A program made the translations under genes and the position numbers. Shown in pieces: positions 1-7,789 of a DNA stretch of 32,863 nt. Under the pieces are notes generated by a model, which did no database searches, was not told the DNA's origin, and saw only the letters and a list, made by a program, of their open reading frames with translations. Numbering within the stretch: position 1 is the first letter of the stretch; every line of letters starts with the position of its first letter. The stretch comes from Candidatus Micrarchaeota archaeon CG1_02_47_40 (GTDB lineage: Archaea > Micrarchaeota > Micrarchaeia > Anstonellales > CG1-02-47-40), in the NCBI GenBank assembly GCA_001871475.1, contig MNVE01000012.1:1-32863 (forward strand). The letters are read 5' to 3'.

Positions 1-3000
1 GTAGAAGCCGCCCGTAATGTTGTTGGAGAGGGAGTCTGAAATGAAAAGACCGTATCTTGTCCTTGAAATGCCTGTGGAGTTTATGAATGAGTTGTTGTTT
101 GAGCTGTAGTAGAGGTAGATGCCGTAGTTGTTGTTGGAGGTGAATGTTGAGCCTGTAATGTTGTTGTTTGAGCTGTCGTAGAGGCAGATGCCGTAGAAGA
201 AGGTGGAGGTTCCTGTGGAATTTATGATTGAGTTGTTTAAACCAGATAAGAGGTAGATGCCGTAACCGAAGGTGGAGGCGCCTGTGGAGTTTATGACTTG
301 GTTGTTTGAGCTGATGTAGAGGAGGATGCCCGTGTTGGAGGTGGAGGTTCCTGTGGAGTTTATGATTGAGTTGTTTGAGCTGATGGAGAGGGAGATGCCA
401 TTGCGGGTGTTAGAGGTTCCTGTTGAGCCTGTAATGTTGTTGTTTGAGCTGGAGTAGATGTGGATACCTGTTCCGTTTTTATTTGAGGTGAAGTTTGAGT
501 TTGAGATTGTGTTGAAGTTTGCGGAAGTGGTAAGGAATATTCCGTGCCCGTTTCCGTTTCCTCCATCACCATCCCAATATCTTGAGGTGTAGACTGTTAC
601 GTTGTCTATGGAGCCGTTGTCTGCTGTGTTGAAGAATATGCCCGTTGAGTAATTCTCTATCCTGCAATTCAGAATTGTGGTGTTAAATGAGTTTGAGTAA
701 ATCCCGTAAGTGTCTGTTGAGTTTGTGCCGTTGAGAATGAAGGAAGAGCCGCAGTCTATGGTGTTGTTTTCGGCAAAATTAGAGAGGTTGTAAGCAGTTG
801 TCCCACTTGCATAGGTTGAGTTAAACTTATTGAATGTGGAGTTGCCGCTTACAAGAACCCCAAAGGAGGAGTTCGAGCTTGCACTGTTCCGAACGAATGT
901 TGAGTTGGTGGAATTTGCAAGATAAATGCCGTAGCCCGAACCTACGCGGATGGTGTTGTTTGTAAAGTTGTTTCCTCCGCTGTTTTCAATCCAAATCCCG
1001 TAACGCTCTGCGGTTATGGTATTGTTTTCAAAGACACTGCGACCAGGTAACAGACCTGGATCGAATATATATATGCCGTAGTTATATCCGCTTATTTTAT
1101 TGTTTGAATACCGTGAACCGGTTTGAGTCCCCCATATACCGGAATACCAAATCCTAACTCCCGTGCAGACGCTTGCTCCTGTGCAGTTTGCTTCTATCGT
1201 GTTTTGGGTAATGTTGTAAGTGTCGCTGAAAGATTCTAAAAGAGCGATTCCGTTTATTCCCGTCTGCAGAAGCGTATTGTCTTCAACTGTGTCATATGAA
1301 CCATATAAATTCAACGAAGGATATGAAGCGGAAGAAACATAAACAGTGTTGTTTGTCCAGCGGTTGTTCTGCCCTCTTGTAAACATCCCGGTGCCTGTTG
1401 AGTTTATAAAATTTCCGCTGATGTTATTGTTATATGTGCCGACTTGGATTCCGATTGAACTGTTTGTATAGATAGTGTTGTTTATGATGCGATGGAACGT
1501 GTAGGCTCCCACGCCGGAGAATATTGCGCTTCCGTTTGGAGTGTCCGTTGGACCAAAAAGAAATGTGCTGTATATTGTGTTGTTCAGGATAAGCCCGTTT
1601 GAGGCAGGCTTGTGGAAATAGATGCCGGAGGCAAAATTGGAGATAATGCCGTTCTTTATGGTGGTGTTGAATTTGTTTGAATAGACTCCGTAGGTGTTGG
1701 TTGTGTTGGAGCCGTTTATGTAATGCCCCTGCAAATCTAAAGTAATATTCTCTGCCGTAATGTTGAAGCAGGTAAGACCAGTCCAGGAGGGAATGTCTGA
1801 CGCAAGGAAGTAAAACGTATTGTTCATGGTTATGTTCGCGCAGGAGTAAAGGTTCATTATCGGTCCGTAATCCGCGCCCCAGCCCACCCATTCTGCCTCT
1901 CCTGAATCATAGGGATAGACAGCTCCGGAATCCCCGTAGCCGTCCCCGCTTAAGTCTCCTATGGCAACCGCAGCGATATTGCCGTAGTAATTCCCCTGCG
2001 CTGTTCCTCCCACTGAAGTGTTGAACATGTTCAGATTCGCATCTACGGTCTTCCGATTATTCACGTAGGTTGAGCAGTTGTATAACTTATTGTGGAAGAA
2101 TGAGTTGAGCCCGGAGGTCGCTGAAACGTTTATGCAGGTGGTTGAGGAATTTATCGTGATGTTCCGGAGAATTGACAGGTCCGCATTTGTAAGGTTTACC
2201 GCGGTGTTGTAGTTTGACGAGGCAAAGCCTCCCGTTATGTTGTTTGAGAGGGAGTTCAGCAGATATAGCCCATAGCCGGTGGATGAGAGGGCGGTTGAGT
2301 CTGCCAGCTGGTTGTAGTTTGAACTTACGTAAAGGTATATGCCTGCCTGCCCTATGGGGGCGCTGCCTGTTGAGTTTGTAATGTTGTTGTGCAGGCTTCC
2401 GGAGAGGAGGATGCCGATGCCGAGGGCTCCGGCAGCCGCGCAGCTTGAGTTTATGACCCGGTTGTAGTTGGAGCCGGAGTACAGGTAACAACCAGGACCC
2501 GTGTTTGAGTTTCCGTTTGAGTTTATGATTTGGTTGTTGAGGGAGTTGGTGGAGAGGAAGACGCCGGAGCTTTCGGTTGAGGTTCCGTTTGAGCCTGTAA
2601 TGTTGCAGCTGGAGCTTGAGTAAATGTAGATGGCTCTGCCGTTGATGGTTGTGCCGCTTGAGTTTATGATTTGGTTGAAGTTTGCGCTGGTGGAAATGAG
2701 CATGCCTGTCCCGTCCGTGTATGTGCTGTTCGCGGAAACGTTCAGTATGGTTCCGCCATCGGCGCCGAGGAAGTAGACGCCGTGCACAAGGTTGTTTATC
2801 CTTATATTTCGGACGGTTGTGCCTGAAACCGTTGAATAAACTCCAAAAGAGCCGCTCGCATTCGTGCCGTTTATGTCATGCCCCTGCCCGTCTATGACCA
2901 CGTCCGCAGCGGTAACTGTGAAGCAGGTGGTGCTTCTGCCGGTTATATCTGCCGTAAGCGTGTATGTGCCTGCCGTGTCAAGGGTCTGGCAGGTGGAGAT

Positions 3001-3093
3001 GTCTCCCGGAGTGCTTGCGAAAAGGGCGGGAGAGAGCAAGAGGGATAGAAGAAAGAAAAGGAACAGATGCCTTGTTTTTTTTGCCAAACCCAT
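1..3093 (-). CDS. Giant secreted right-handed parallel beta-helix repeat protein (C-terminus beyond window)
   Basis: One frame stays open from the ATG at 3093 to the left edge; I checked every codon for stops, and at least 1031 residues are encoded. The N-terminus is a signal peptide (MGLAKKTRHLFLFFLLSLLL, then SPALFAS). The body is a long run of roughly 23-25 residue coils of the NosD/pectate-lyase type, with recurring phrases such as GIYLYSSSNN, QIINSTG and NNITGS. The Asn/Ser/Thr ladders and repeated NST/NIT sequons point to an exported, possibly N-glycosylated surface fibre or adhesin. Some relatives degrade polysaccharides, but I see no catalytic motif. A GGGAGG ribosome site lies 11 bases upstream of the ATG. 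Repeat similarity is highest in the left third, suggesting recent coil duplication. The fold call is strong; the function is unknown. Confidence 0.9.
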   Translation of the reverse strand, partial: MGLAKKTRHLFLFFLLSLLLSPALFASTPGDISTCQTLDTAGTYTLTADITGRSTTCFTVTAADVVIDGQGHDINGTNASGSFGVYSTVSGTTVRNIRINNLVHGVYFLGADGGTILNVSANSTYTDGTGMLISTSANFNQIINSSGTTINGRAIYIYSSSSCNITGSNGTSTESSGVFLSTNSLNNQIINSNGNSNTGPGCYLYSGSNYNRVINSSCAAAGALGIGILLSGSLHNNITNSTGSAPIGQAGIYLYVSSNYNQLADSTALSSTGYGLYLLNSLSNNITGGFASSNYNTAVNLTNADLSILRNITINSSTTCINVSATSGLNSFFHNKLYNCSTYVNNRKTVDANLNMFNTSVGGTAQGNYYGNIAAVAIGDLSGDGYGDSGAVYPYDSGEAEWVGWGADYGPIMNLYSCANITMNNTFYFLASDIPSWTGLTCFNITAENITLDLQGHYINGSNTTNTYGVYSNKFNTTIKNGIISNFASGIYFHKPASNGLILNNTIYSTFLFGPTDTPNGSAIFSGVGAYTFHRIINNTIYTNSSIGIQVGTYNNNISGNFINSTGTGMFTRGQNNRWTNNTVYVSSASYPSLNLYGSYDTVEDNTLLQTGINGIALLESFSDTYNITQNTIEANCTGASVCTGVRIWYSGIWGTQTGSRYSNNKISGYNYGIYIFDPGLLPGRSVFENNTITAERYGIWIENSGGNNFTNNTIRVGSGYGIYLANSTNSTFVRNSASSNSSFGVLVSGNSTFNKFNSTYASGTTAYNLSNFAENNTIDCGSSFILNGTNSTDTYGIYSNSFNTTILNCRIENYSTGIFFNTADNGSIDNVTVYTSRYWDGDGGNGNGHGIFLTTSANFNTISNSNFTSNKNGTGIHIYSSSNNNITGSTGTSNTRNGISLSISSNNSIINSTGTSTSNTGILLYISSNNQVINSTGASTFGYGIYLLSGLNNSIINSTGTSTFFYGICLYDSSNNNITGSTFTSNNNYGIYLYYSSNNNSFINSTGISRTRYGLFISDSLSNNITGGFY

Positions 3094-3101
3094 TGCGCAT
3101 T

Positions 3102-3135
3102 CTGCCTCCCTGAATAAGGCAGGGCTAAACCTGCC
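3102..3135 (-). promoter_or_regulatory. Leader with two mutually exclusive hairpins over the ribosome site of the beta-helix gene
   Basis: On the minus strand, GGCAGG (3130-3135) can pair with CCTGCC (3118-3123). CTGCCT (3117-3122) can instead pair with AGGCAG (3102-3107), and that second stem overlaps the AGGGAGG ribosome site. The two stems share 3118-3122, so only one can form. A translational switch is an inference. Confidence 0.4.
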
Positions 3136-3175
3136 ATTAACTTCTCTTGCACGCACGCTATTAATGAGCGGAAAA

Positions 3176-3187
3176 GATTTAAAAAGG
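3176..3187 (-). promoter_or_regulatory. Probable TATA box of the beta-helix gene
   Basis: CCTTTTTAAATC on the minus strand, about 90 bases from the ATG, would give a leader of about 60 bases that contains the paired hairpins. It lies between the end of the AAA ATPase gene and the beta-helix start. Confidence 0.45.
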
Positions 3188-3213
3188 AAAGGGGAATTTT
3201 CTCTCGGAGGGGG

Positions 3214-4515
3214 TTATCTCAAAAGCCATTTGTAAAGCGGGATTATGGTTATTTCAAAACCAGCTTCGGTTATTTCTTTTTCCTCATCCCAGGTAACTAT
3301 CGTTAGTTTGGAGGTTTTTAGCTCTTCGGCTGCTTTTATTAGGGAAGACACTTTCCGTTCCATAGTCAGGGGATTTGAGGCATCCCAGCAGGATTGAAGA
3401 AGCTCGTATTTATTGCCTTTTTTTAGGACAAAATCCACCTCATGATTGCCGTAGTCCCTCCAGTAGTAAAAATCCAAATCAGGCTCAATGGTTTGAGCAG
3501 AGCAAAGCTCTGCGAAAGACTTGTCCGCAGGACAAGCAGATTTTCTTCTGAACAATTCTATTGCAATCAGGTTTTCCATGAGTTTTCCGTGATTTGGCGA
3601 AGTTGAAAAGGCGACCGCGTTTAGAAGGCCCGTGTCAATTGAATATACTTTTTTTGGGGAAGAAACCTGCTCTTTTAATTTATAGGAAAATCGGTTGAGT
3701 TTGAAAACAAGGTATGCGCTTTCAAAATAGCCCATGTATTTTTGCACTGTATGGACGCTTTCTATTTTTAGGATATTTTTGAGCTTGTTGTAGGTTATTT
3801 CAGAGCCCGGGTTTGCAATGAGCAGTTTTGACATTTCCCGGACAGCAGATGCGTGCCTGGGTTTGTAGCGCAGAAGAATGTCTTTTTCAAGAATGTCCGA
3901 GAATAATTCTATCAGGTGCGATGGGTTTAATTTTAAGGCAAGGGGAAACCCCCCTTTTTGCATATATTCGAAAAGAAGGGATTTTATTTTTGAGATCGAT
4001 TTGGTTGAGTAAATATTGTAATTGAAATTTTTAAATTGGAGAAATTCCCTGAAAGAGAATGGCATCAGCACTATATCTTTGTGCCTTCCGGCAAGATGTG
4101 TTGAAAGCTCGCTGGAGAGGAGGTTTGCATTAGAGCCTGTTATTATTACTTTCTTTGTTTTTATAATGCGGGAGATGAACTTCTCCCACCCCGCCACATT
4201 CTGGATTTCATCAAACAAAAAAACTTCGGGCGCGCCTTTTAGGGAATAAAAAGCCTCAAGCACATCGTTTAAGTCGGAAGTTTTTAGATTAAGGCGCTCG
4301 TCATCAAAATTAATGTATGCGTAAGGCTGGTTTTTAATTGAGTGAAAGGAGAATATGGATTTTCCGGCCCTTCTTGGGCCGGTTATTACCGTGGCAATAT
4401 CCACTTTTGGAGAGCAGGTAATTTTTTCTCTTGGAATTATGTTCTCTCTTTTGAACTTTTCAGCCATATCCTCTTCCTGGTCTGTTATTATTCTCTTTAA
4501 TTTTTCTGTGTCCAT
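3214..4515 (-). CDS. AAA-family ATPase with C-terminal DUF4143 nuclease-like domain (COG1373)
   Basis: 433 residues from the ATG at 4515. Walker A is GPRRAGKS (residues 46-53) and Walker B is VFLFDE (98-103), followed by a sensor-like VIITGSNA. The C-terminal half has the YYWRDYGNHEVDFVLKKG block of DUF4143, a PD-(D/E)XK-like fold whose usual terminal lysine pattern is degenerate here (YELLQS). This family is abundant in archaea; its role is unsettled and probably lies in DNA or mobile-element biology. The start was chosen because a TATA box lies 26 bases upstream (leaderless) and the longer upstream frame is Cys-rich non-protein-like sequence. Residues 326-339 (SACPADKSFAELCS) are encoded by a double-hairpin element inserted just before the DUF4143 core. 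Confidence 0.85.
   Translation of the reverse strand: MDTEKLKRIITDQEEDMAEKFKRENIIPREKITCSPKVDIATVITGPRRAGKSIFSFHSIKNQPYAYINFDDERLNLKTSDLNDVLEAFYSLKGAPEVFLFDEIQNVAGWEKFISRIIKTKKVIITGSNANLLSSELSTHLAGRHKDIVLMPFSFREFLQFKNFNYNIYSTKSISKIKSLLFEYMQKGGFPLALKLNPSHLIELFSDILEKDILLRYKPRHASAVREMSKLLIANPGSEITYNKLKNILKIESVHTVQKYMGYFESAYLVFKLNRFSYKLKEQVSSPKKVYSIDTGLLNAVAFSTSPNHGKLMENLIAIELFRRKSACPADKSFAELCSAQTIEPDLDFYYWRDYGNHEVDFVLKKGNKYELLQSCWDASNPLTMERKVSSLIKAAEELKTSKLTIVTWDEEKEITEAGFEITIIPLYKWLLR
3497..3540 (+). repeat. Double-hairpin palindromic element, copy A, inside the AAA ATPase gene
   Basis: Stem 1 is GCAGAGC-AAA-GCTCTGC (3497-3513), the linker is GAAAGA, stem 2 is CTTGTCC-GCA-GGACAAG (3520-3536), and CAGA follows. 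The linker and flanks match copy B at 24395-24440, while the stem sequences differ and each remains self-complementary. The length in the coding frame keeps the gene open. Confidence 0.75.
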
Positions 4516-4533
4516 GGGTAGTTTATTGCAGCA

Positions 4534-4547
4534 GGTATTTAAAAAAG
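4534..4547 (-). promoter_or_regulatory. TATA box of the AAA ATPase gene
   Basis: CTTTTTTAAATACC on the minus strand, centred about 26 bases upstream of the ATG at 4515, as expected for a leaderless archaeal transcript. Confidence 0.6.
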
Positions 4548-4548
4548 T

Positions 4549-4597
4549 TTGCATTCGTATTGCACAAAATTCAAAAAATTGTGCATTCTGAATGCAA
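4549..4597. promoter_or_regulatory. Large dyad, candidate operator of the AAA ATPase gene
   Basis: Two 19-base arms, TTGCATTCGTATTGCACAA (4549-4567) and TTGTGCATTCTGAATGCAA (4579-4597), are inverted copies matching at 16 of 19 positions, separated by 11 A/T-rich bases. The dyad abuts the upstream side of the TATA box, where an activator or repressor could contact the basal factors. The right arm also contains a smaller palindrome, TGCATTCTGAATGCA. Confidence 0.5.
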
Positions 4598-4616
4598 GAA
4601 ATTTGAGGGCATAAAG

Positions 4617-4634
4617 GCTGCGGCGGAACGCAGC
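4617..4634. terminator. Hairpin after the COG1361-like gene
   Basis: GCTGCG-GCGGAA-CGCAGC lies immediately downstream of the stop codon of the minus-strand gene ending at 4638. No T-run follows directly. It may be a transcript-end structure or another member of the palindrome family. Confidence 0.3.
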
Positions 4635-4637
4635 ATC

Positions 4638-6170
4638 TTAGTCCTTCTTCTTGAAGAAGAGCTTTTTGCCGTGCCTGTAAAATTTGAAGTAGTATATTCC
4701 GCCTGCAACAAGCAGTATGAGCGCCGCGCCTATGCATAGCAGTGTGTTGTCTCCCCCTGTTCCGTTGAGTTTCTGTGCTGTTGCCGGTGAAACCACTTCC
4801 AGCATTACGGTTGAGTTTGCCTTATGCTCATTGTTATACGCGTCCTTGAAGGTTGATTCTACGCTGAAGGGGTAGCTGCCCTCTGCAACGTTTTCCACCA
4901 ATATTTTGTACTGCACGGAAGAGAAATCATCCTGCTGCAACCCCCCTATGAACTGCTCTCCTTGAGCGTCCATTATTTTGAATACTCCCCCTGCCGGCTT
5001 TACCTGCAGGGCTTTTATTGAAGAGGAGCCGATGTTTGAAACGAGCACGGAAAAGGTGTGCGCGCCGCCTGAAACAATTGGGGAGGGCCTGCTTGAGATG
5101 AATACGGAAATGTCGTTTGTGCCAAGTATGTTGAGGCCGGAGGAAAGAGTCTGGGGCGTTTCGCTTTTCCCATTGTCATCCATGTATGAAATCTGCACGG
5201 AAATCGGGTAAAAGCCCGGCTCTATGTTCTTCACGCCAACGTCAAAGGAAACCTCTTTTTGCGAGTCTGCAGGAATATCTCCCGCAATTATTTCGGAGGA
5301 GGAAAGGGGAGTCAGCGTGTCTGTTGAGAGTATTTTCATCTTCACTGAATATGCCGCCTTGTCCCCGGTGTTCTGCAGTTTCGCAATAAGTTTCGCCTGC
5401 CTTCCCGGAGTCAGCTCGCCTTCCTGCGGAGTCAGCGTTAAGATGAATTGGGGGGAGCGCACCTTGAGGTTTGCGTTTAGATAGAGCGTTTCCGAGTACT
5501 CCCCCCCTATCTGGTCGCGGTAGGTAATTGTAAGGGGGATGGAATATTTCCCGCTCTGCACGCCGCTTGCGACCGTTATGTTCAGGGAGAAGGGGGTTTC
5601 GTTTGAAACATCCCCGAGAAGGAGGGGAGTGGGCCCTGCGGCATAAAAGCTCGTGGAGTTTATGTATAGTTTTGCATCGTATGCCCTCCCTCCCTCGTTG
5701 CTTATCTTTCCCTGAACGTTGAAATCATCATCGGAAAATGCTGTTTTTGAGAATGCGGAGAGCTGGAAGGAGGCAGGGTTTCGCACAGTTATGGGAACGG
5801 TAAGCGTCTTTGTGCCTGAAAGGGTGTTTCCCAAGCTGTATGAAAAGTATGCGAGGCGGATTGGAAGGTTGTATACCCCTGCCTGCGCATTTTGCTCAAC
5901 GCGGAAGGGAATGGAAAAAGAGGTGGTGATTCCGGAGGAGAAATCCCCAAGGGAAACCCTTCCGGCAGCCAGTATGGGGGAAATGCCCGTCGGCTCTGCG
6001 GTGACGCTTGTTGCATTTGAGCCGCTGTTTAGTATAGTTACTGAAATTGAGCCGGTAACGCCTGGCCGCACTGTTGAGGGGAGAATGGAATAGCTTGAGA
6101 CTGAAATGTCGGCATAAAGAAAAGAGGCAAGAATGAGGAACAGAAATAATGCGGATGCTTTTTTATTCAT
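4638..6170 (-). CDS. Surface-anchored COG1361-like protein with repeated Ig-like domains
   Basis: 510 residues from the ATG at 6170, preceded by GGTGA at a spacing of 7. It has a signal peptide (KKASALFLFLILASFLYAD), four or five domains of about 100 residues that each resemble the CARDB/NEW3 Ig-like fold (recurring patterns such as SVTILNSGSNA, KISNEGGRAYD, KLQNTGDKAAY and LVSNIGSSS), and a C-terminal membrane span with a basic tail (residues about 478-510). Proteins of this family are often encoded with MacB-type ABC exporters in archaea, and here an ABC ATPase gene lies upstream on the same strand. A role outside the cell as an accessory to that transporter is an inference. No permease gene is adjacent. 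Confidence 0.75.
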   Translation of the reverse strand: MNKKASALFLFLILASFLYADISVSSYSILPSTVRPGVTGSISVTILNSGSNATSVTAEPTGISPILAAGRVSLGDFSSGITTSFSIPFRVEQNAQAGVYNLPIRLAYFSYSLGNTLSGTKTLTVPITVRNPASFQLSAFSKTAFSDDDFNVQGKISNEGGRAYDAKLYINSTSFYAAGPTPLLLGDVSNETPFSLNITVASGVQSGKYSIPLTITYRDQIGGEYSETLYLNANLKVRSPQFILTLTPQEGELTPGRQAKLIAKLQNTGDKAAYSVKMKILSTDTLTPLSSSEIIAGDIPADSQKEVSFDVGVKNIEPGFYPISVQISYMDDNGKSETPQTLSSGLNILGTNDISVFISSRPSPIVSGGAHTFSVLVSNIGSSSIKALQVKPAGGVFKIMDAQGEQFIGGLQQDDFSSVQYKILVENVAEGSYPFSVESTFKDAYNNEHKANSTVMLEVVSPATAQKLNGTGGDNTLLCIGAALILLVAGGIYYFKFYRHGKKLFFKKKD

Positions 6171-6198
6171 TTTGTATTCACCGTTATGCATTCCGTCT

Positions 6199-6306
6199 TC
6201 AGTTCATGTTCATCTTTGTGCTTTCCGTTTTCATTTTGCTTTCCGTTTTCATTTTGCTTTCCGTTTTCATTTTGCTTTCCGTTTTCATTTTGCTTTCCGT
6301 TTTCAT
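6199..6306 (-). other. Possible short repeat-encoded ORF (MKTES repeats)
   Basis: The 18-bp repeats keep a frame open on the minus strand that reads MKTESK about five times and stops at 6199, upstream of the COG1361-like start at 6170 and in a different frame from it. It could be a translated leader ORF or chance; nothing in the sequence proves translation. Confidence 0.2.
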
Positions 6307-6310
6307 TTTG
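6221..6310. repeat. Five perfect tandem copies of an 18-bp unit
   Basis: The plus-strand unit CTTTCCGTTTTCATTTTG is repeated exactly five times between the end of the ABC ATPase gene (6321) and the COG1361-like start (6170), with degenerate partial copies on both sides. On the transcribed strand each copy reads AGCAAAATGAAAACGG, resembling the true initiation context ACAAAATGAATAAAAAAG. Confidence 0.95.
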
Positions 6311-6320
6311 CTGCCTGCCT

Positions 6321-7019
6321 TCATTTCACATTCATCTTTATGCTTTCTATCCTGCCGTCTTTTATGCGGATTGTTTTTTTGCACCGGCTTGCAATATGAG
6401 AGTCATGCGTCACAACTATTATGGTTCGCCCATCCTTGTGAAGCTCATCAAAGATTTTTAAGACTTCCGCGCCTGACGCCGAATCAAGGTTGCCAGTCGG
6501 TTCGTCCGCAAGCAGTATTGCCGGGTCGTTTATCAGCGCCCGCGCGATTGCCACCCTCTGCCTCTGCCCCCCGGACAGCTCCTTTGGAAGGTGGGAGGCG
6601 CGCTCGTCCATCCCAAGCTGAAAGAGGAGTTCGCCGGCTTTATGCAGCCTCTCCTTTTGCGGAACACCCAGAAGCATCGCCGGAAGCGCCACATTTTCTA
6701 TTGCAGAAAGGCTTGGAATGAGGTGGAAGGACTGGAATACGAAGCCTATCTTCCTTCCTCGCACCTGGGCAAGCTTCTCCTCGGAAAGCTTCGTGGTGTC
6801 TATCCCGTCAATGAACACCCTGCCTGCTGTCGGCTCATCCAACAGCCCGAATATGTGCAAAAGGGTGGATTTGCCGCTGCCTGAAGGGCCGATTACGGAA
6901 GCGTAATCCCCCCTTTTTATCCTTAAGCTTATTCCGTCAAGCGCTTTTACAAGCACACTGCCCATTTGGTATTGCTTTGAAACCGATTCAAGGCGCAGGA
7001 CTTCTTCTTGCAAGCTCAT
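6321..7019 (-). CDS. ABC transporter ATP-binding protein, MacB/LolD type
   Basis: 232 residues. Walker [10 protein letters not shown] (44-52), Q-loop [20 protein letters not shown], signature [15 protein letters not shown], Walker [13 protein letters not shown] and H-loop VVTHD are all intact, so an active ATPase is expected. The closest class is the MacB/LolD/FtsE-like ATPases that pair with permeases carrying large extracellular domains. No permease is encoded in this window; the downstream partner is the COG1361-like protein. The gene is divergent from a PadR regulator with a 52-bp gap and a shared TATA element, which suggests local repression or induction by that regulator. Confidence 0.9.
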   Translation of the reverse strand: MSLQEEVLRLESVSKQYQMGSVLVKALDGISLRIKRGDYASVIGPSGSGKSTLLHIFGLLDEPTAGRVFIDGIDTTKLSEEKLAQVRGRKIGFVFQSFHLIPSLSAIENVALPAMLLGVPQKERLHKAGELLFQLGMDERASHLPKELSGGQRQRVAIARALINDPAILLADEPTGNLDSASGAEVLKIFDELHKDGRTIIVVTHDSHIASRCKKTIRIKDGRIESIKMNVK

Positions 7020-7040
7020 ATTACTAATTACAGGGAAGAA

Positions 7041-7050
7041 GCTTAAAAAG
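7041..7050. promoter_or_regulatory. Bidirectional TATA element between the ABC ATPase and PadR genes
   Basis: GCTTAAAAAG (CTTTTTAAGC on the other strand) is centred 26-27 bases from both divergent ATGs (7019 and 7072). Both transcripts would be nearly leaderless, and one bound regulator could block both. Confidence 0.45.
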
Positions 7051-7071
7051 AATAAGCGAGAGAGTTGCTGT

Positions 7072-7380
7072 ATGGAAAAAGTCTCCCCGCTTCGCAGGCT
7101 TGAAAAAACACTTTCTGTCGGGAATATGTGGATTTACATTCTCTCGCTTGCGAAAAAAAACGGAGTATATGCCTATTCCCTGTCCGAAGGAATTGAAAAA
7201 AAATTCGGCTTTTCCCCAAGCAGATTGATGTGCTATCTTGTGCTTTATCGGCTTGAGGCAGAGGGGCTTATCCGCTCAAAATTTGTGCAGAGAAGAAAAT
7301 ATTATTTTGCAACTGAAAAAGGGGGAAAGGCGCTGCGGGAGGCAAAAAAGCACCTGCAGGCAATTGCAGCGGGGCTTTAG
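7072..7380 (+). CDS. PadR-family winged-helix transcriptional regulator
   Basis: 102 residues, typical of short PadR proteins without the long C-terminal dimer domain. The pattern is characteristic: WIYILSLAKKNGVYAYSLSE, then LMCYLVLYRLEAEGLI, then a wing ending KYYFATEKGGKAL and a helix containing AKKHLQAI. PadR proteins bind palindromic operators and often control multidrug or ABC export genes. The divergent MacB-type ATPase gene 52 bp away is the probable target, which is an inference from position only. Confidence 0.8.
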   Translation: MEKVSPLRRLEKTLSVGNMWIYILSLAKKNGVYAYSLSEGIEKKFGFSPSRLMCYLVLYRLEAEGLIRSKFVQRRKYYFATEKGGKALREAKKHLQAIAAGL

Positions 7381-7417
7381 CACGGATGAAAAAAGGATGC
7401 GGAACTGAATTGTATGG

Positions 7418-7768
7418 ATGGAAAGAGGGATGCGGGTTTGTAGTATGGATGGAAAAGAAGATGCGAAAATTCGGGAGCGTGGCAGCAGAATGGAAGAGAG
7501 TGAAAAAAAGGGTGCGTGGCTTCGGGAGCGCAGTAACAGAATTGAAGAGTTGGAGAAAAGGATGGATTTCCTGCTTGAACAGCTCGTGAAAGCGCAGGGG
7601 GGATATACTTCCGGCAGACTCAAGCAAGGAGGCGTGGAGGATGAGAGGAAGCTTTTGGAGCTTGAAGGGAGGATTGCCGGCTTTGGAGAGGAGATACGGG
7701 AACTGCGGGAAAAAATTGACGAGGCGGAGAAAGGCGCGGTAGGAAGGAGGATTGTCAGGTATGTATAA
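7418..7768 (+). CDS. Small charged coiled-coil protein
   Basis: Up to 116 residues; ATGs at 7418, 7430 and 7445 are all possible and none has a good ribosome site. From about residue 20 the chain is almost pure heptad pattern, with an internal duplication (IRERGSRMEESEKK followed by LRERSNRIEELEKR) and a later segment ELEGRIAGFGEEIRELREKI. The DNA around 7390-7470 contains imperfect direct repeats of about 32 bases, so the region may have grown by duplication. I do not recognise the family. It ends 21 bases before the kinase ATG and is probably co-transcribed with it. Confidence 0.55.
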   Translation: MERGMRVCSMDGKEDAKIRERGSRMEESEKKGAWLRERSNRIEELEKRMDFLLEQLVKAQGGYTSGRLKQGGVEDERKLLELEGRIAGFGEEIRELREKIDEAEKGAVGRRIVRYV

Positions 7769-7789
7769 TGCAGATGGCGGCTGGTGCCA

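Noticed and set aside
2087-2491. Arg/His-rich 134-codon minus-strand frame
   Set aside because: It overlaps the beta-helix gene in another frame and is made of frame-shifted repeat codons.
1-2900. Regular short repeats on the left edge that might suggest a CRISPR array
   Set aside because: The periodic sequence is coding: it gives beta-helix coils of about 23-25 residues in one open frame, with no identical repeats separated by unique spacers.
7386-7589. Trp/Gly-rich 67-codon plus-strand frame
   Set aside because: It overlaps the coiled-coil frame beginning at 7418; the latter has clear heptads and internal duplication, this one has none.
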